Positions 31,814-39,276 of a stretch of 64,000 nt of DNA are shown piece by piece. The stretch's first letter is position 1; every line of letters begins with the position of its first letter. The notes beneath the pieces were generated by a model that was given only the letters and a program-made list of their open reading frames with translations, was not told where the DNA came from and ran no database searches. The stretch is taken from NCBI RefSeq assembly GCF_005869225.1, contig NZ_SWFP01000002.1, forward strand, positions 1-64,000, given 5' to 3'. This DNA comes from Dyadobacter bucti. Its GTDB lineage: Bacteria > Bacteroidota > Bacteroidia > Cytophagales > Spirosomataceae. The position numbers and the translations under genes were made by a program.

Positions 31814-32415
31814 TGACCGAAGTAAAATACCCTGAGACGCTGGAAATGGCTATGCTGGCCGTTCAATCGGAACTTACGAATCCTTTGAAAACTGCCGCAG
31901 CCAATTACGGCAAATACGCTACCCTTCCAGAGATTAGAGATTTGGTAACCCCAATCCTTGCGAAAGTTGGCTTGTATATTATTCAAAATGTAGATTTTGA
32001 TGAAATAAGACCGTTTTTGTTAACGGGGATTGTCCACGCTCCTACGCAGAAGATCCTTTCATCCCGGATGCCATTGGTGCTGGATAAACAAACAGCACAA
32101 GGAATGGGATCGGCCATTACATACGCCCGCCGCTATGCCCTGTGTGCTATGTTGAATATTGCAGCAGACGAAGACGATGACGGTCAAGCTGCGGAGAAAC
32201 CAAAAGCAAATAAACCTGCTCCAAAGCCGGAACCTGTTTCACCTGAGCGCCTTGCTGCAATCATTCAGTATATCAATGATTCGAAGGATAATGAAACGGT
32301 CAAAAAACTTCACGCCTCCGCGAAAGAAGAATGTATGAAAGCCGAGGATGAAAAATCCTATAATCAGATTACAGAAACTGCTAACAAGAAACTAAAACAA
32401 CTCAAAGGAGAGTAA
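31813..32415 (+). CDS. erf: ERF-family single-strand annealing protein
   Basis: 200 residues. ERF signature YATLPEIRDLVTPILAKVGL (about 36-55) and GSAITYARRYALCAMLNIAA (about 97-118), followed by the acidic DEDDDG that ends the domain. The C-terminal part is Lys/Pro-rich and then helical. It anneals homologous single strands. Pairs with the SSB and NinB genes of the same operon. Confidence 0.9.
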   Translation: MTEVKYPETLEMAMLAVQSELTNPLKTAAANYGKYATLPEIRDLVTPILAKVGLYIIQNVDFDEIRPFLLTGIVHAPTQKILSSRMPLVLDKQTAQGMGSAITYARRYALCAMLNIAADEDDDGQAAEKPKANKPAPKPEPVSPERLAAIIQYINDSKDNETVKKLHASAKEECMKAEDEKSYNQITETANKKLKQLKGE

Positions 32416-32418
32416 ACA

Positions 32419-32673
32419 TTGACCAAACCAACTAATGTCGGCGGTGTCGCCGGAGAACGTTTAATCCTACTGATAGAAAGAATTGAACGCCTTTCTGAGG
32501 AAAAAGCCGGAATTGCAGCGGATATCACTGACGTGTATGCCGAAGCTAAAAGCGCCGGATTTGATACAAAGGCAATGCGCCAGATTGTTAAGCTGAGAAA
32601 AATTGACCGCCAGAAACGCCAAGAGGAAGAAATGATCTTGGAAACCTATAAATCAGCACTAGGCATTAGTTAG
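32419..32673 (+). CDS. GapR-like DUF2312 protein
   Basis: 84 residues. [20 protein letters not shown] followed by [20 protein letters not shown] and a C-terminal helix ([15 protein letters not shown]) match DUF2312/GapR along its whole length. GapR binds overtwisted, AT-rich DNA and is, to my knowledge, almost confined to Alphaproteobacteria and their phages. Start is TTG at 32419 with AGGAGAG upstream. Its presence points to the phage's origin. Confidence 0.88.
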   Translation: MTKPTNVGGVAGERLILLIERIERLSEEKAGIAADITDVYAEAKSAGFDTKAMRQIVKLRKIDRQKRQEEEMILETYKSALGIS

Positions 32674-32748
32674 AAAACCTGCTATAAACGAGAAAGACGG
32701 CAGCGACTAACTGACCGTCTTCTCTAAACCCACGCATGGAGGTGCGTA

Positions 32749-33318
32749 GTGCCTGATGAATTATTATCATACCACGATGAAGAATGGAAGCCGATATTCG
32801 GCTTTGAAGGATGCTATCAGATTTCTAACTACGGTAGAGTGAAGTCTTCATCAAGGATGGTGAATGGCCCGCATGGTTTCAAGACAAAGCATGTCAGGGA
32901 AAGGATATTAAAATCAGCAGACTTCGATGGATATCGCCGGTTCACCTTAAATTATTATAATGATCCTAACGGAAAAGTAAAGACTTTCCGAGCGCATCGA
33001 CTTGTCGCAATGCACTTCATCGATAACCGTTTTAACTACCCATATATTAACCACAAAGACTTAAACAGATCAAACAATCATGTTTCAAATTTAGAGTGGT
33101 GCACCCAAAAACAAAACATGGATCATTTTTGGAGTACGGGCTTGGGAAAGATTGGGGAAGGTGCTTCTTGGTCTAAGCTTACCGACGATCACGTAAGGGA
33201 TATTAGGAGAAGGTTTCAGGCGGGAGAAACAAAATATAAAATTGCCAAAGACTTTAATATATCCTGGACTGCCATACATAGGGCAATAATTGGTCGTTCA
33301 TGGAGCCACGTAAAATAA
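32749..33318 (+). CDS. NUMOD4-HNH homing endonuclease
   Basis: 189 residues. NUMOD4 opening EEWKPIFGFEGCYQISNYGRVKS, HNH core INHKDLNRSNNHVSNLEWCT (about 102-121) and a C-terminal HTH region (TKYKIAKDFNISWTAIHRA). Start GTG at 32749 with GGAGG. A mobile free-standing nuclease placed between the GapR and SSB genes; it may have inserted there. Confidence 0.85.
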   Translation: MPDELLSYHDEEWKPIFGFEGCYQISNYGRVKSSSRMVNGPHGFKTKHVRERILKSADFDGYRRFTLNYYNDPNGKVKTFRAHRLVAMHFIDNRFNYPYINHKDLNRSNNHVSNLEWCTQKQNMDHFWSTGLGKIGEGASWSKLTDDHVRDIRRRFQAGETKYKIAKDFNISWTAIHRAIIGRSWSHVK

Positions 33319-33340
33319 CAACAACAATGGAGAATGAATA

Positions 33341-33793
33341 ATGTCATCAGTAAACAGCGTAACCCTACTTGGTCGAGTTGGTAAAGACCCGGAAATTCGG
33401 ACTTCACAGTCAGGATCACGATTTGCAAGCTTCTCGGTGGCGACTTCTGAAAGCTGGAAAGAAAAATCCAGCGGCGAACGCAAGGAACGTGTGGAATGGC
33501 ACAACGTCTCTGTTACGAATGACGCGCTTGTCGGGATAGTTGAACGCTTCGTTAAAAAAGGCTCCAAGATTTATCTGGTCGGCCAATTGCAAACACGCAA
33601 ATGGACGGATAACAGTGAGGTTGATAAATACAGTACTGAGGTTGTCCTGAAACCGTTTAAAGGCGAACTGGTTCTTTTGGATAGCAAGCCGGACAATCAG
33701 CAATCCGATAACGGCGCCGCTTATTCAAAGGCGCAAAACGAGCCATCAGGATTTGCTAATGATCTGGATGATGATTCGGAAATTCCTTTTTAG
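33341..33793 (+). CDS. ssb: Single-stranded DNA-binding protein
   Basis: 150 residues. OB-fold: SVNSVTLLGRVGKDPEIRTS, WHNVSVTN and KGSKIYLVGQLQTRKW (about 5-95). Low-complexity tail ends DDDSEIPF, the acidic tip that binds partner proteins. It coats replicating and recombining phage DNA. Confidence 0.92.
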   Translation: MSSVNSVTLLGRVGKDPEIRTSQSGSRFASFSVATSESWKEKSSGERKERVEWHNVSVTNDALVGIVERFVKKGSKIYLVGQLQTRKWTDNSEVDKYSTEVVLKPFKGELVLLDSKPDNQQSDNGAAYSKAQNEPSGFANDLDDDSEIPF

Positions 33794-33804
33794 GAGGTTG
33801 TGCG

Positions 33805-34260
33805 GTGAAGGTTTGTACTGTTTGCAATCTCAATAAAGAAATATCACTGTTTTATAAACATGCTGGCAACACTGACGGATACTTAAATCAGTGCAAAGAG
33901 TGTGTCAAAGCAAGGGTTAATCTTCGTTACAAAACCTGTTTTGATAAAATACAGCAATATGAGAAGAAACGTGCAAACCTTCCTCACCGGGTAAAAGCTA
34001 GGAAGGAATATGAACAAACTGAGGCCGGAAAGAACTCTCTTACCAAATCTAAGCAAAAATATATTGAAAATAACCCAGAGAAACGTGCGGCTCATATCAC
34101 TCTTGGAAACGCAGTAAGAGATAAAAAGATTATCAAAATGCCATGTAAGGTATGCGGTTCGGATAAAGTCCACGCCCATCATAATGACTATTCTTCACCG
34201 CTAGATGTAATTTGGTTATGCCCTAAACACCATTATGATCTTCACAGGAGCGCATCTTGA
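33805..34260 (+). CDS. Zinc-binding HNH-like nuclease
   Basis: 151 residues. N-terminal CTVCNLNKEISLFYKHAG and QCKECVKAR, then C-terminal CKVCGSDKVHAHHNDYSSP and WLCPKHHYDLHR: two zinc sites with an HNH-like core. Start is GTG with AGGAGG. Possibly a mobile nuclease like the gene two positions upstream. It overlaps the ninB gene. Confidence 0.78.
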   Translation: MKVCTVCNLNKEISLFYKHAGNTDGYLNQCKECVKARVNLRYKTCFDKIQQYEKKRANLPHRVKARKEYEQTEAGKNSLTKSKQKYIENNPEKRAAHITLGNAVRDKKIIKMPCKVCGSDKVHAHHNDYSSPLDVIWLCPKHHYDLHRSAS

Positions 34261-34679
34261 CCGATAGCAAGACCATTATCCTGCGTTCCTCTGAGCAGTC
34301 CGATTATGCGGTAAAACTCATAAACGGGCTGCCAAAGGATCACACGAATCCGAAATGGACGGTGACAATTGAGAAGTATTCGAAACAAAGAAGTACGGCT
34401 CAAAACTCATTGTACTGGAAATGGTTAGAAGTTATTTCAAGCTGCAAGCCTAAAAATATTCTCATGACCCGTGAGAAATGGCATTACGCTTTTGCAATTA
34501 TGTTTCTGGAACCTGTCGAAATTCCTGATCTGAAAACCGGGGAAATAAGACATTGCCCTCAGTCTACAAAAGGTTTAAATACCGGAAAATTCACTGAATA
34601 CTTGAACCAGATTGAAGAATGGTCTATTGGTGAGGGCATTATCCTGCCCCACCCTGACGATCTGATTTGGTGCAAATAA
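34257..34679 (+). CDS. ninB: NinB-like recombination protein
   Basis: 140 residues. EKYSKQRSTAQNSLYWKWLE is the NinB signature, followed by KWHYAFAIMFLEPVE. TTG start in an ATCTTGACC context with AGGAGCG upstream, overlapping the preceding stop. NinB proteins modulate ERF/RecA recombination of phages. Confidence 0.85.
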   Translation: MTDSKTIILRSSEQSDYAVKLINGLPKDHTNPKWTVTIEKYSKQRSTAQNSLYWKWLEVISSCKPKNILMTREKWHYAFAIMFLEPVEIPDLKTGEIRHCPQSTKGLNTGKFTEYLNQIEEWSIGEGIILPHPDDLIWCK

Positions 34680-34759
34680 TGAACGGCGCTCTTTGGTTCT
34701 GGTCAGTGGTCGGTGCAATAATCATTTTCAACATAAGAATAGTAAAGGAAGAAGAATGA
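34679..34759 (+). CDS. Tiny membrane peptide (26 aa)
   Basis: MNGALWFWSVVGAIIIFNIR, then VKEEE: one membrane span followed by acidic residues. ATG overlaps the end of ninB and its stop overlaps the next ATG (ATGA). The frame is coupled and intact; function unknown. Confidence 0.45.
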   Translation: MNGALWFWSVVGAIIIFNIRIVKEEE

Positions 34760-34923
34760 CGGCGTGTATGTTTTTAATTATTGGACTGTTTTGTTATTGG
34801 TGGGGTTGGACAAGGGCGCATTCAGTTGTAGCCGAAGAATGTAGACGGCTTGGATCATTCTATGTTGGAAAATGTACTTTTAAATGTATTGAGATAAAAG
34901 ACTTGGAACAGGAGGGTAAATGA
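34756..34923 (+). CDS. Small membrane-anchored phage protein
   Basis: 55 residues from ATG 34756, which has AAGGAAGA. N-terminal membrane segment (MFLIIGLFCYWWGW), then a soluble tail with four Cys (including EECRRLG and GKCTFKC). Its stop overlaps the ATG of another tiny frame. Role unknown. Confidence 0.5.
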   Translation: MTACMFLIIGLFCYWWGWTRAHSVVAEECRRLGSFYVGKCTFKCIEIKDLEQEGK

Positions 34924-34991
34924 CACATGAATTAGACGGCATACTTTACACCTCTGTAAGCCATTGGGGATTGTTCATTGTCCCGAATTAA
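34920..34991 (+). CDS. Tiny possible gene (23 aa)
   Basis: AGGAGGG lies 4 bases before the ATG at 34920, which overlaps the previous stop. The frame reads MTHELDGILYTSVSHWGLFI, then VPN, and overlaps the next gene's TTG start. The strong SD favours translation; no family is recognised. Confidence 0.35.
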   Translation: MTHELDGILYTSVSHWGLFIVPN

Positions 34992-35313
34992 ACCAAAACG
35001 TGCTACTGACGCTGGATTTCTTATGTTCCTCCGGTCGCTCCCATGTTTGTGTACGGGGGTGATGGGGAATGTGACGGCTCATCATTTAATGGATACTGGT
35101 TTACGGGGGATGGGGTTGAAAAGCCCAGACAGATATTCAATCCCCCTGGACTGGAAAGTCCATGATATGTTGCACCGGGCGGGCGATGAAACCCTGTTTC
35201 TGGCTGGATATGAGGTTTTTGAGGCAAAAAGTATTGCAGACCAGTTCTATGAGAGTTATTTGAATAATGACTATGACGGGTGCTATGATTATATAATTAG
35301 ACGGTTCCTTTAA
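34978..35313 (+). CDS. DUF968-like HNH nuclease
   Basis: 111 residues. LRSLPCLCTG, then TAHHLMDTGLRGMGLKSPDR and YSIPLDWKVHDMLHR give the Cys, HH and C-terminal His pattern of DUF968/Ref-type phage nucleases. Start TTG at 34978. It fits the recombination operon as a junction or single-strand nuclease. Confidence 0.75.
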   Translation: MSRIKPKRATDAGFLMFLRSLPCLCTGVMGNVTAHHLMDTGLRGMGLKSPDRYSIPLDWKVHDMLHRAGDETLFLAGYEVFEAKSIADQFYESYLNNDYDGCYDYIIRRFL

Positions 35314-35325
35314 GGAGGAAATATA

Positions 35326-35766
35326 ATGGCTTTACCATACGAAAACGCGACATCCGGCGACAAGGCTATGGGTGAAATTCAAAAGATTTTACAAAAATTC
35401 GGTTGTCAATCTTTCGGCCACATGATTGATTTTGATAATAAAAAATTACTGGTTCAATTCCGTTACCGGGACATGCCGATTAGCGTTGAAGCTTCAATGG
35501 CGGGCTATGCGGCGTCATGGTTAAAAGAACACCCATGGTCAAGCCGAATGAGATTAACCCGACCTCAGCATGAACGAAAAGCAATTGATATTGCAGGAAT
35601 TGCGGTGTATTCGATATTACGTGATTGGATTAAAGGTCAGGTCATGGCAATTGAAACAGGGATTTTGAGCTTCGAGGGTGCATTTTTAGGCCAAATCCTC
35701 TTGCCATCTGGCGATACCATGCTACAACATGTGACAAATAATAATGTTTTAAGAATAGGAGCCTAA
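35326..35766 (+). CDS. Conserved phage protein of alphaproteobacterial type, unknown
   Basis: 146 residues. The sequence opening ALPYENATSGDKAMGEIQ and the blocks ASWLKEHPW, ILRDWIKGQVMAIETGILSF then EGAFLGQILLPSG form a distinctive conserved pattern I associate with phages of Alphaproteobacteria. No activity is known to me. AAGGAGGAA SD. It precedes ardC. Confidence 0.65.
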   Translation: MALPYENATSGDKAMGEIQKILQKFGCQSFGHMIDFDNKKLLVQFRYRDMPISVEASMAGYAASWLKEHPWSSRMRLTRPQHERKAIDIAGIAVYSILRDWIKGQVMAIETGILSFEGAFLGQILLPSGDTMLQHVTNNNVLRIGA

Positions 35767-35768
35767 TC

Positions 35769-36626
35769 TTGACCGACCTTCACGACCAGATCACAGGTAA
35801 AATAATCGAACAGTTACAGGAAGGTCAGGCCCCGTGGAGACAGCCTTGGAAGACAGGGATTTCCTTCGGTATGCCAATGAACGGCGTTACAGGCAAGCCT
35901 TACCGGGGGATTAACGTCCCTTTATGCTGGTATGACATGCAGCAAAAGGGCTTCCAGAGCAATGAATTTGCTAGTTTCAAACAGTGGGCAGATAAGAAGG
36001 AATACGTCCGCAAGGGTGAAAAGGCCACTCGTATCGTTTATTACGACACGATTGAAAGGAAAAAGGACGATGAAATCCAGAAGATCCCGTTTCTAAAAAT
36101 GTCTTTCGTATTCAATAAGTGCCAGTTGAAATCCTATAATCCCGAGCAGGAATTTAAGGAAGAGACCGACCTGGTAACGCGCATCAAAAATGTCGATGCC
36201 TTTGTCCAGAACACCGGCGCATGGATCAATCACTGGGGTGTGCAAGCTTTTTATAACAAAAAGGACGACTACATTCAAATGCCCGCATCGGTCATGTTTA
36301 CCGGCACGGAGACACAATCTCCCACGGAAGCGTTTTATTCGACAGAATTACACGAGCTGTCCCATTGGACAGGCGCGGAGAAACGCTGCAATCGAGATTA
36401 CGGGAAAAAATTCGGTGATAAAGCCTATGCCTTTGAGGAGTTGGTCGCCGAAATATCCTCAGCCTTCCTCTGTGCAGAATTGGAGATTGCAGACGGCCCT
36501 CAGCCGGACCAAATTAACTACCTCAGTCATTGGCTACCGATGTTAAGGGAGAACAAAAACTGCATCTTCACCGCTGCCAGTGCCGCCACGAAAGCAGGGG
36601 ATTATCTGAAAGGCTTGCAACCCTAA
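35769..36626 (+). CDS. ardC: ArdC-like antirestriction protein
   Basis: 285 residues. N-terminal ssDNA-binding domain (DUF1738; about 5-125, PWRQPWKTG and GKPYRGINV), then the PolyVal metallopeptidase domain with HELSHWTG (195-202) and EELVAEISSAFLCAE. The HExxH plus distal Glu bind zinc. It may protect entering phage DNA from restriction. TTG start with AGGAG. Last gene of the rightward operon; it runs 4 bases into the convergent gene. Confidence 0.87.
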   Translation: MTDLHDQITGKIIEQLQEGQAPWRQPWKTGISFGMPMNGVTGKPYRGINVPLCWYDMQQKGFQSNEFASFKQWADKKEYVRKGEKATRIVYYDTIERKKDDEIQKIPFLKMSFVFNKCQLKSYNPEQEFKEETDLVTRIKNVDAFVQNTGAWINHWGVQAFYNKKDDYIQMPASVMFTGTETQSPTEAFYSTELHELSHWTGAEKRCNRDYGKKFGDKAYAFEELVAEISSAFLCAELEIADGPQPDQINYLSHWLPMLRENKNCIFTAASAATKAGDYLKGLQP

Positions 36627-36862
36627 ATCTCACGGTCTTTGTCGAGATCCTTTGGTTTGAAGTTATCCATAAACCTTTCCTTCTTGGCCTCAGTCCTCCC
36701 GGCTGATAAAGCTTTATAAGTGAATGACTTTTGGAATTCAGCACTAGGCTGATTTTTCATTAATTGCTGGAATCGCCCACCCTTTTCAAGCTGATAACCG
36801 ACGTTAAACCACTTCTTAATTTCTTCGTTCACTTTCTCGTCGTCCACTTTTTCATCGTTCAT
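36623..36862 (-). CDS. Small charged protein of integration module
   Basis: 79 residues from ATG 36862. Very polar (EKVDDEKVNEEIKKWFNVGY, then KKERFMDNFKPKDLDKDREI). No SD. Overlaps the upstream gene by 11 bases. Not recognised; mobile elements of Bacteroidota often carry short coiled proteins of this kind. Confidence 0.5.
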   Translation of the reverse strand: MNDEKVDDEKVNEEIKKWFNVGYQLEKGGRFQQLMKNQPSAEFQKSFTYKALSAGRTEAKKERFMDNFKPKDLDKDREI

Positions 36863-37250
36863 GATCGCGGTCTTTATCGGTTTTTTTAAACTTAGCCATA
36901 AAGGCAGCCATTCTGCTTTTCTTTTCCTCGGCGGCGGCATTCTCCTTATCCCGCTTCTCTCTCCACGCTTTTTGCTTTTTTAATAATTCATCATCCTGAG
37001 CTTTCCTCTGACTTCGGTGAATGTCTTCTTTAACTTCATGATGCGCCTGTGTACGGGCGATTTCATCCATATCCTCCTGCGTAAGCATCTTTGATCGCTT
37101 AACGTGGTCATCGATCTTCATTTGCGCCTCCTTCTGATAGTCAGGAGTTCCCGGCTGTTCAGGCTCCTTATTGACGAATTCGCTGTTGTCGCGAAACTCG
37201 CCCTTCAAGTGCTCATGATACATATCGTCCATTTCTTTATCGGTAGGCAT
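36852..37250 (-). CDS. Charged coiled-coil protein of integration module
   Basis: 132 residues, mostly alternating Lys/Glu/Asp with long helical stretches (for example DELLKKQKAWREKRDKENAA). No SD upstream of ATG 37250. Perhaps a structural or mobilisation accessory; no domain recognised. Confidence 0.55.
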   Translation of the reverse strand: MPTDKEMDDMYHEHLKGEFRDNSEFVNKEPEQPGTPDYQKEAQMKIDDHVKRSKMLTQEDMDEIARTQAHHEVKEDIHRSQRKAQDDELLKKQKAWREKRDKENAAAEEKKSRMAAFMAKFKKTDKDRDHER

Positions 37251-37251
37251 A

Positions 37252-37503
37252 TCAGAATGGGTTTTTGGCGTGTTTATCTAAAAATGCATCAATGCTGTCA
37301 ATGTCGTAAAGGATCATCTTCGGAAAGGGTTGGGTAAATCGGATCTTCCCCTCATCACGGAGCTTCTGTAATGTTGTCTTACTGGTAATCCTCATGTATC
37401 TCATGGCTTCCTCGCCATCGATCCATTTATCGCGCTTGTTGCCTTTTGCATTGACAAACGCTTGCTCAATTATCCGTAAAAAGTCTTCCTCCGTTAAGCT
37501 CAT
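37252..37503 (-). CDS. Excisionase-like HTH protein
   Basis: 83 residues. WIDGEEAMRYMRITSKTTLQ followed by KLRDEGKIRFTQPFPKMILY is the winged-helix 'MerR-like/excisionase' pattern (Xis-type, helix-turn-helix 17) of Bacteroidota mobile elements. No SD. Next to integrase, so likely the directionality factor. Confidence 0.75.
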   Translation of the reverse strand: MSLTEEDFLRIIEQAFVNAKGNKRDKWIDGEEAMRYMRITSKTTLQKLRDEGKIRFTQPFPKMILYDIDSIDAFLDKHAKNPF

Positions 37504-37711
37504 ACATAAATTCTAATAATGGCATCAAGCTTAATACATGGTAATTTGGATAGTTCAACATATCCAAATGCCACAATGGGATAAATGTCTGTCTGCGCGG
37601 CGAGTCATCGATCAGTCTGACTTTCATGCAAACAAGCATGTAAGCTTCTCCCACTTTTTGATATCCTATATAAAAATAATGGGTGCATATCGCATCTGTT
37701 TTAACTATCAT
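37466..37711 (-). CDS. Small protein of integration module
   Basis: 81 residues, hydrophobic and Tyr-rich (CTHYFYIGYQKVGEAYMLVC), no recognised family. It overlaps the HTH gene by 38 bases and lies 5 bases after the integrase stop, so it is the first gene downstream of the integrase. No SD. Confidence 0.5.
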   Translation of the reverse strand: MIVKTDAICTHYFYIGYQKVGEAYMLVCMKVRLIDDSPRRQTFIPLWHLDMLNYPNYHVLSLMPLLEFMYELNGGRLFTDN

Positions 37712-37716
37712 GCGGT

Positions 37717-38931
37717 TTAACCATTTAAAACCGAATCCAGAGCATCGTCGGCGGTCTTGTGAATGAAGTTATTCTGGTATGAAATCGTCGTTGTGATGCT
37801 GCTGTGCCGGTAAAGCTTTTGAAGCATCTGGGGGCTAATTTTATCCCCTGATATGTTTCCAAACGTATGACGGCTGATGTGGTTGGTTAGGGGTTTTTCT
37901 ATTTTAGCCATCTCTCCTACCTTCTTTAAATATTTATTCAGAGTTTTTACCGAGTACGATATCTTCCTTGCTACCGTGTATTGATCGGAAAAATCCTCAA
38001 CAACCTTCAATTCCGGAAAAATCAACCCGTGCCCTGGCTCGTCGTTTTTGTACTGATTAAGGATATTTACAACCTTGGCCGGAATCTTTAAAGAACCGGG
38101 TTTATCGTTTTTACCCATTGAATAAAATAATCGATCATTCTGAAAATCAGACCATTTCATCCGAAGAACGTCTGAGATCCTCACACCGGCGAAGTAAAAG
38201 GAAAATAGAAATATATTCCGGGCATGGTTCAGCTTCGGCACGGCGGATAGGTCAAGCTGTTCGATTTTCTCAACCTCCTGCTTTGTAAGTCCGATTTTCG
38301 TTGACTGAGGTATTTTGATCTGGATCTTCCGTCTTCCAAAAGGATAGTTCTTTACATCCGCAATCTCCCCTAGTATGGCCTGATTATAGATCGTCCTGAT
38401 CAATATGAGGTGATTGACGATTGTACGCTCACCGAGCTTCTTATCGCCCTTTAAATGCGCCCTAAACCGGTTTAACAGAGGGACAGTAATCTCAGAAAAG
38501 TCAATGTCTCCGGTTTTCAGGAATTCCCGGAAGTTTTTCAACCGTGAGAGGTCGGTCGGAACGCGGTTATATTTCCCCTCCTTCCGCATGTTCTCGACGA
38601 ATTCATTAGCGACCGCAAAGAACGTCACTCCCTTTTTCGGTTTTATTTTTGTGGCAACCAACTTCGCGGAAACGTCTTTCTTCTTGGCCTGTAATTCGAG
38701 GCTGGTGTCGCTGGCCTCGGCAAATTTCTGCGCAATTAAGTTGTTAAGCCTCACCGAGTTTTGGTGGGATTTCTTAACTTTACATGCGACAGCATCCCAG
38801 TCTTCAAGTTTGACACTTTGACCGATATGGATGTAAGAAGATTTACCTTCTTTGCTGATTCGGATAGCAATAGGAAACGTCCCATCCTTCTTCGGGGCAT
38901 TGCGAATTAGCACTTTTATACTTGTTGACAT
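37717..38931 (-). CDS. int: Tyrosine recombinase (integrase), Bacteroidota type
   Basis: 404 residues. N-terminal arm-binding part (about 5-90, typical Bacteroidota: IRISKEGKSSYIHIG), SAM-like core-binding domain (about 100-190), catalytic domain with R251 (AGVRISDVLRMKW), H351-x-x-R354 (NHISRHTFG), H376 (LYRHSSITTTI) and nucleophile Y385. It integrates the prophage at the tRNA-fMet site next door. No SD; a TATATTTG -7 box lies at 38954-38961. Confidence 0.93.
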   Translation of the reverse strand: MSTSIKVLIRNAPKKDGTFPIAIRISKEGKSSYIHIGQSVKLEDWDAVACKVKKSHQNSVRLNNLIAQKFAEASDTSLELQAKKKDVSAKLVATKIKPKKGVTFFAVANEFVENMRKEGKYNRVPTDLSRLKNFREFLKTGDIDFSEITVPLLNRFRAHLKGDKKLGERTIVNHLILIRTIYNQAILGEIADVKNYPFGRRKIQIKIPQSTKIGLTKQEVEKIEQLDLSAVPKLNHARNIFLFSFYFAGVRISDVLRMKWSDFQNDRLFYSMGKNDKPGSLKIPAKVVNILNQYKNDEPGHGLIFPELKVVEDFSDQYTVARKISYSVKTLNKYLKKVGEMAKIEKPLTNHISRHTFGNISGDKISPQMLQKLYRHSSITTTISYQNNFIHKTADDALDSVLNG

Positions 38932-38953
38932 GCCTATCTAATTTAAGATCAAA

Positions 38954-38961
38954 CAAATATA
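38954..38961 (-). promoter_or_regulatory. Bacteroidota-type -7 box of the integrase
   Basis: TATATTTG on the minus strand fits TAnnTTTG and lies 22 bases before the integrase ATG. No perfect -33 TTG sits at 19-20 bases, so the promoter is only partly supported. Confidence 0.45.
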
Positions 38962-38970
38962 TTAATTTCT

Positions 38971-39023
38971 AGTCAAAAATAAGTCAAAATTTTGACGGTT
39001 TACTATGGACTAGTGTGGTTTAC
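38971..39023. repeat. Short direct and inverted repeats between integrase and att site
   Basis: AGTCAAAA at 38971 and 38982, inverted as TTTTGAC at 38990-38996; GGTTTAC at 38997 and again at 39017. Clustered repeats between an integrase gene and its att site suggest arm-type binding sites. Not tested. Confidence 0.4.
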
Positions 39024-39108
39024 CAAAAAACATAACTAATTGATTTACAGTATAAAATATCTAATATGGTTTCATGTGATATCATATGAATTCATGCCGA
39101 ATAGTTTT

Positions 39109-39148
39109 CATAACCCTAAGGTCGGCAGTTCGATCCTGCTCCCCGCTA
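39109..39148 (+). tRNA. Partial tRNA-fMet (CAU), 3' half; prophage attachment site
   Basis: From the anticodon CAT (39109-39111) through CCC in the anticodon stem, a T-arm GGCAG-TTCGATC-CTGCT, acceptor CCCCGCT and discriminator A (39148): the three C are an initiator-tRNA hallmark. No 5' half (expected to end in GCGGGG) lies upstream; instead prophage DNA begins. So the prophage split the tRNA here, and the intact copy should be at its far end, left of the window. CCA is not encoded. Confidence 0.7.
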
Positions 39149-39151
39149 CAC

Positions 39152-39173
39152 AAAAGCCCCAGCAGGGGCTTTT
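39152..39173 (+). terminator. Terminator of the tRNA gene
   Basis: AAAAGCCCC, loop AGCA, GGGGCTTTT, then more T: a 9-bp rho-independent terminator right after the tRNA end. Confidence 0.85.
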
Positions 39174-39276
39174 TCTGTTTCTAACCGGCTCTGGTCCGCA
39201 CTTCTCTTCCGGAATAAAGAATTAAAATTCCGGATTTTGGGTTTCATGGTATAGTTAAACCACCGATTGCCTCACC

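Noticed and set aside
39060..39148. Complete tRNA-Met gene
   Set aside because: No 5' half with GCGGGG-type acceptor or D-arm precedes the anticodon; only the 3' half is present.
39040..39225. Small open frame across the att site
   Set aside because: It covers the tRNA fragment and its terminator and has no start signal.
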